Source: Nitrosopumilus sp.
Lineage (GTDB): Archaea; Thermoproteota; Nitrososphaeria; Nitrososphaerales; Nitrosopumilaceae
Direction: 5' to 3'
Length of the DNA stretch: 64,000 bases
Assembly (NCBI GenBank): GCA_029862745.1
Contig: JAOTWS010000007.1
Coordinates: 1 to 64,000 of the forward strand
Part shown: piece by piece, positions 62,886 through 64,000 of the stretch
Position numbering within the stretch: the first letter of the stretch is position 1
Layout: every line of letters starts with the position of its first letter
The notes under the pieces: model-generated
What the model was told of the DNA's origin: nothing
Seen by the model: the letters and a program-made list of their open reading frames with translations, nothing else
The model's database searches: none
Program-made: the position numbers and the translations under genes

Positions 62886-63097
62886 TCTAAATGTTTGTTA
62901 ACTCTAATGTGTTCTCCTGGATAATATTCGTCTAATTTTTTGGAATAACATTTTCCACAAAGTGTTCCTTCTATACCCCATTCGTCCATTGCTCTGAAAT
63001 GTAATTGGACTTTTTCGCTACAAATTACACATTTGTCTTTTATCCCCAAAGTATCTTTGTTCTTTTTAATCAATATAAAAAACATTCTAGAATACAT
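62882..63097 (-). CDS. Small zinc-finger protein (71 aa)
   Basis: 71 residues with two CxxC pairs: KCVICSEKV and GTLCGKCYSKK, the distance of about 25 residues suiting one zinc finger. N-terminal MYSRMFFILIKKN is hydrophobic-basic, and a start at the second Met is possible. Converges with the Cys/His gene with 4 bp overlap. Not recognised. Confidence 0.6.
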   Translation of the reverse strand: MYSRMFFILIKKNKDTLGIKDKCVICSEKVQLHFRAMDEWGIEGTLCGKCYSKKLDEYYPGEHIRVNKHLD

Positions 63098-63144
63098 GTA
63101 CTTAGAAAAATTATGTTAAATATTACTGGTTTATAGGTAACTTA

Positions 63145-63202
63145 GGTAGAGTCTGATCAATGTAAACCTCCTGCAAGATTTTTACTTGGTTGGATCTCTA
63201 CC
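63145..63202. repeat. 7-bp inverted repeat between zinc-finger and AIPR genes
   Basis: GGTAGAG (63145-63151) and CTCTACC (63196-63202) enclose 44 bp. Located downstream of the minus-strand AIPR gene and upstream of the zinc-finger gene. It could be a terminator structure or an operator. Weak. Confidence 0.3.
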
Positions 63203-63209
63203 CTCCTAA

Positions 63210-64000
63210 TTAAAATAAACTGTTTGCCAATTTTTTTAATGCCGCAATTTCCTCCTCTTCCTGCCTGATCTTCTTATCGATCACGCGAAGCATTGTGTCA
63301 TTCCAAACATGCTGAGAGAAAAAATTATGTTTGGTATTTGCTAATTCAATTTCATCATCTACTACTGTATCTTCAAGAAATTTGGTTACTATTACATCCG
63401 TAATTTTTAAAATTCTTGAATTAAGTTTAAAACTACGAAAAATAGGTTCCAATTTTCTTATATCTTCTTTAAAGTCTCCTTTTGATTCAATGATTTTTTT
63501 ATGTAGTATTCTAAAGTACACTGCAACAAAAAATAAAGTTGCATATCTTTTTGTTTTATGACCTCCTTGTTTTCCATATCTCAATGATTTTTTTGCAAAT
63601 TCTTTAACAAGATATGGATAGAGTAAAATTCTATAATCATCTTTTAAATTATCATTAAAAATATCATCATACTTACTTCCTCTTGGGAGAAATTGGGCCG
63701 GTGAACTATATGCTTCAGTTGGTCTTTGTTCTATTCCTGCAACCAATGATTGAATTGCATCTTTGGCAACAATTACTTTCTTATGATTATCTGGAAGATA
63801 ATTATTATATGTTGAATCTCCCTCGTATTCACATTGCTTTGATTTTGTTTTTGTATCAAAAGAACCTGCTTGAATTTCATAAAAGTAACCACAATTTTTC
63901 AATTGTGATTTAATTGATTTGTGGAAATCCATTAATGAAACGAGATCTTTTCCTCTTACTGAGTTTTGAGAATTTCTATATTTTGTAATGTTATTTTGTT
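63210..64000 (-). CDS. AIPR-family (abortive infection phage resistance) protein, N-terminus beyond window
   Basis: The minus-strand frame stays open to the window end; an internal ATG at 63932 should not be taken as the start. The upstream codons read ITKYRNSQNSVRGKDLVSL, matching the conserved AIPR motif, followed by FYEIQAGSFD. The C-terminal half is helical (KKLANSLF end). AIPR proteins occur in phage-defence loci and are linked to abortive infection. Partners are not visible in this window. Confidence 0.78.
   Translation of the reverse strand, partial: QNNITKYRNSQNSVRGKDLVSLMDFHKSIKSQLKNCGYFYEIQAGSFDTKTKSKQCEYEGDSTYNNYLPDNHKKVIVAKDAIQSLVAGIEQRPTEAYSSPAQFLPRGSKYDDIFNDNLKDDYRILLYPYLVKEFAKKSLRYGKQGGHKTKRYATLFFVAVYFRILHKKIIESKGDFKEDIRKLEPIFRSFKLNSRILKITDVIVTKFLEDTVVDDEIELANTKHNFFSQHVWNDTMLRVIDKKIRQEEEEIAALKKLANSLF

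Noticed and set aside
1-64000. CRISPR arrays, insertion sequences and replication origin
   Set aside because: No spaced short direct repeats with unique spacers, no transposase or integrase frame, and no Cdc6/Orc1 gene were seen.

Overview
The window is AT-rich archaeal DNA carrying the complete ammonia monooxygenase locus (amoB, amoC, amoX, amoA). It also encodes archaeal TBP, archaeal ribosomal proteins S3Ae, S11 and S15, RtcB, Pcc1 and a RecJ-like nuclease, and it has intron-bearing tRNA genes. Together with the many TATA boxes 25-30 nt in front of start codons (leaderless transcripts), this points to an ammonia-oxidising thaumarchaeon of the Nitrosopumilus/Nitrosarchaeum type. The genus is inferred, not proven.

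Layout. 1-4.9 kb: tandem array of secreted thrombospondin type-3 repeat proteins, one cut by the window edge, with recent DNA-level duplications. 4.9-9.3 kb: Dus, a stand-alone RAM domain, a PII protein, small unknowns and TBP. 9.4-15.3 kb (minus strand): ASCH protein, PLP enzyme fused to a rhodanese-like domain, a VWA/MoxR-type AAA pair and a geranylgeranyl reductase family flavoprotein. 15.4-19.9 kb (minus): a candidate small RNA, then a translation operon (DUF54 protein, S3Ae, SerS, Pcc1, RecJ-like, S15). 20-24.5 kb: amo locus with two small membrane proteins that are candidate extra AMO subunits. 24.6-28.2 kb: orphan adenine methylase, four tRNAs, HTH/B12-binding-like regulator, thioredoxin-like protein and a 33-residue membrane microprotein. 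28.3-32.3 kb: secreted proteins, CoaD and a zinc-finger/RS-repeat protein. 32.3-41.6 kb: TrpS, PheS, PheT, an unidentified structured RNA, EVE protein, second RAM protein, aconitase and tRNA-Trp with two introns. 41.6-57.4 kb: PdxS/PdxT, NAGWW-repeat protein, ValS, pterin enzymes, PurB, CBS protein, RtcB, PDCD5-like protein, S11, ThiL, phosphohexomutase and tRNA-Thr. 57.4-64 kb: looser, accessory-looking DNA with a MarR regulator, two secreted proteins, small membrane and zinc proteins and, at the edge, a truncated AIPR phage-resistance-type gene.

How it works together. The amo genes encode the energy-generating ammonia oxidation step at the membrane, and PII and the RAM proteins suggest nitrogen/amino-acid sensing. 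Many genes are translation housekeeping (four aminoacyl-tRNA synthetases, six tRNAs, three ribosomal proteins, RtcB, Dus, Pcc1). A large share of the rest is secreted or membrane-anchored protein made of short repeats, typical of the surface of this group.

The most interesting unexplained items are the roughly 218-nt structured RNA at 36798-37015, the GC-rich C/D-like RNA at 15397-15471, the two extra membrane proteins beside amo, the duplicating zinc-finger/RS gene, the multi-intron tRNAs and several microproteins below usual length cutoffs.
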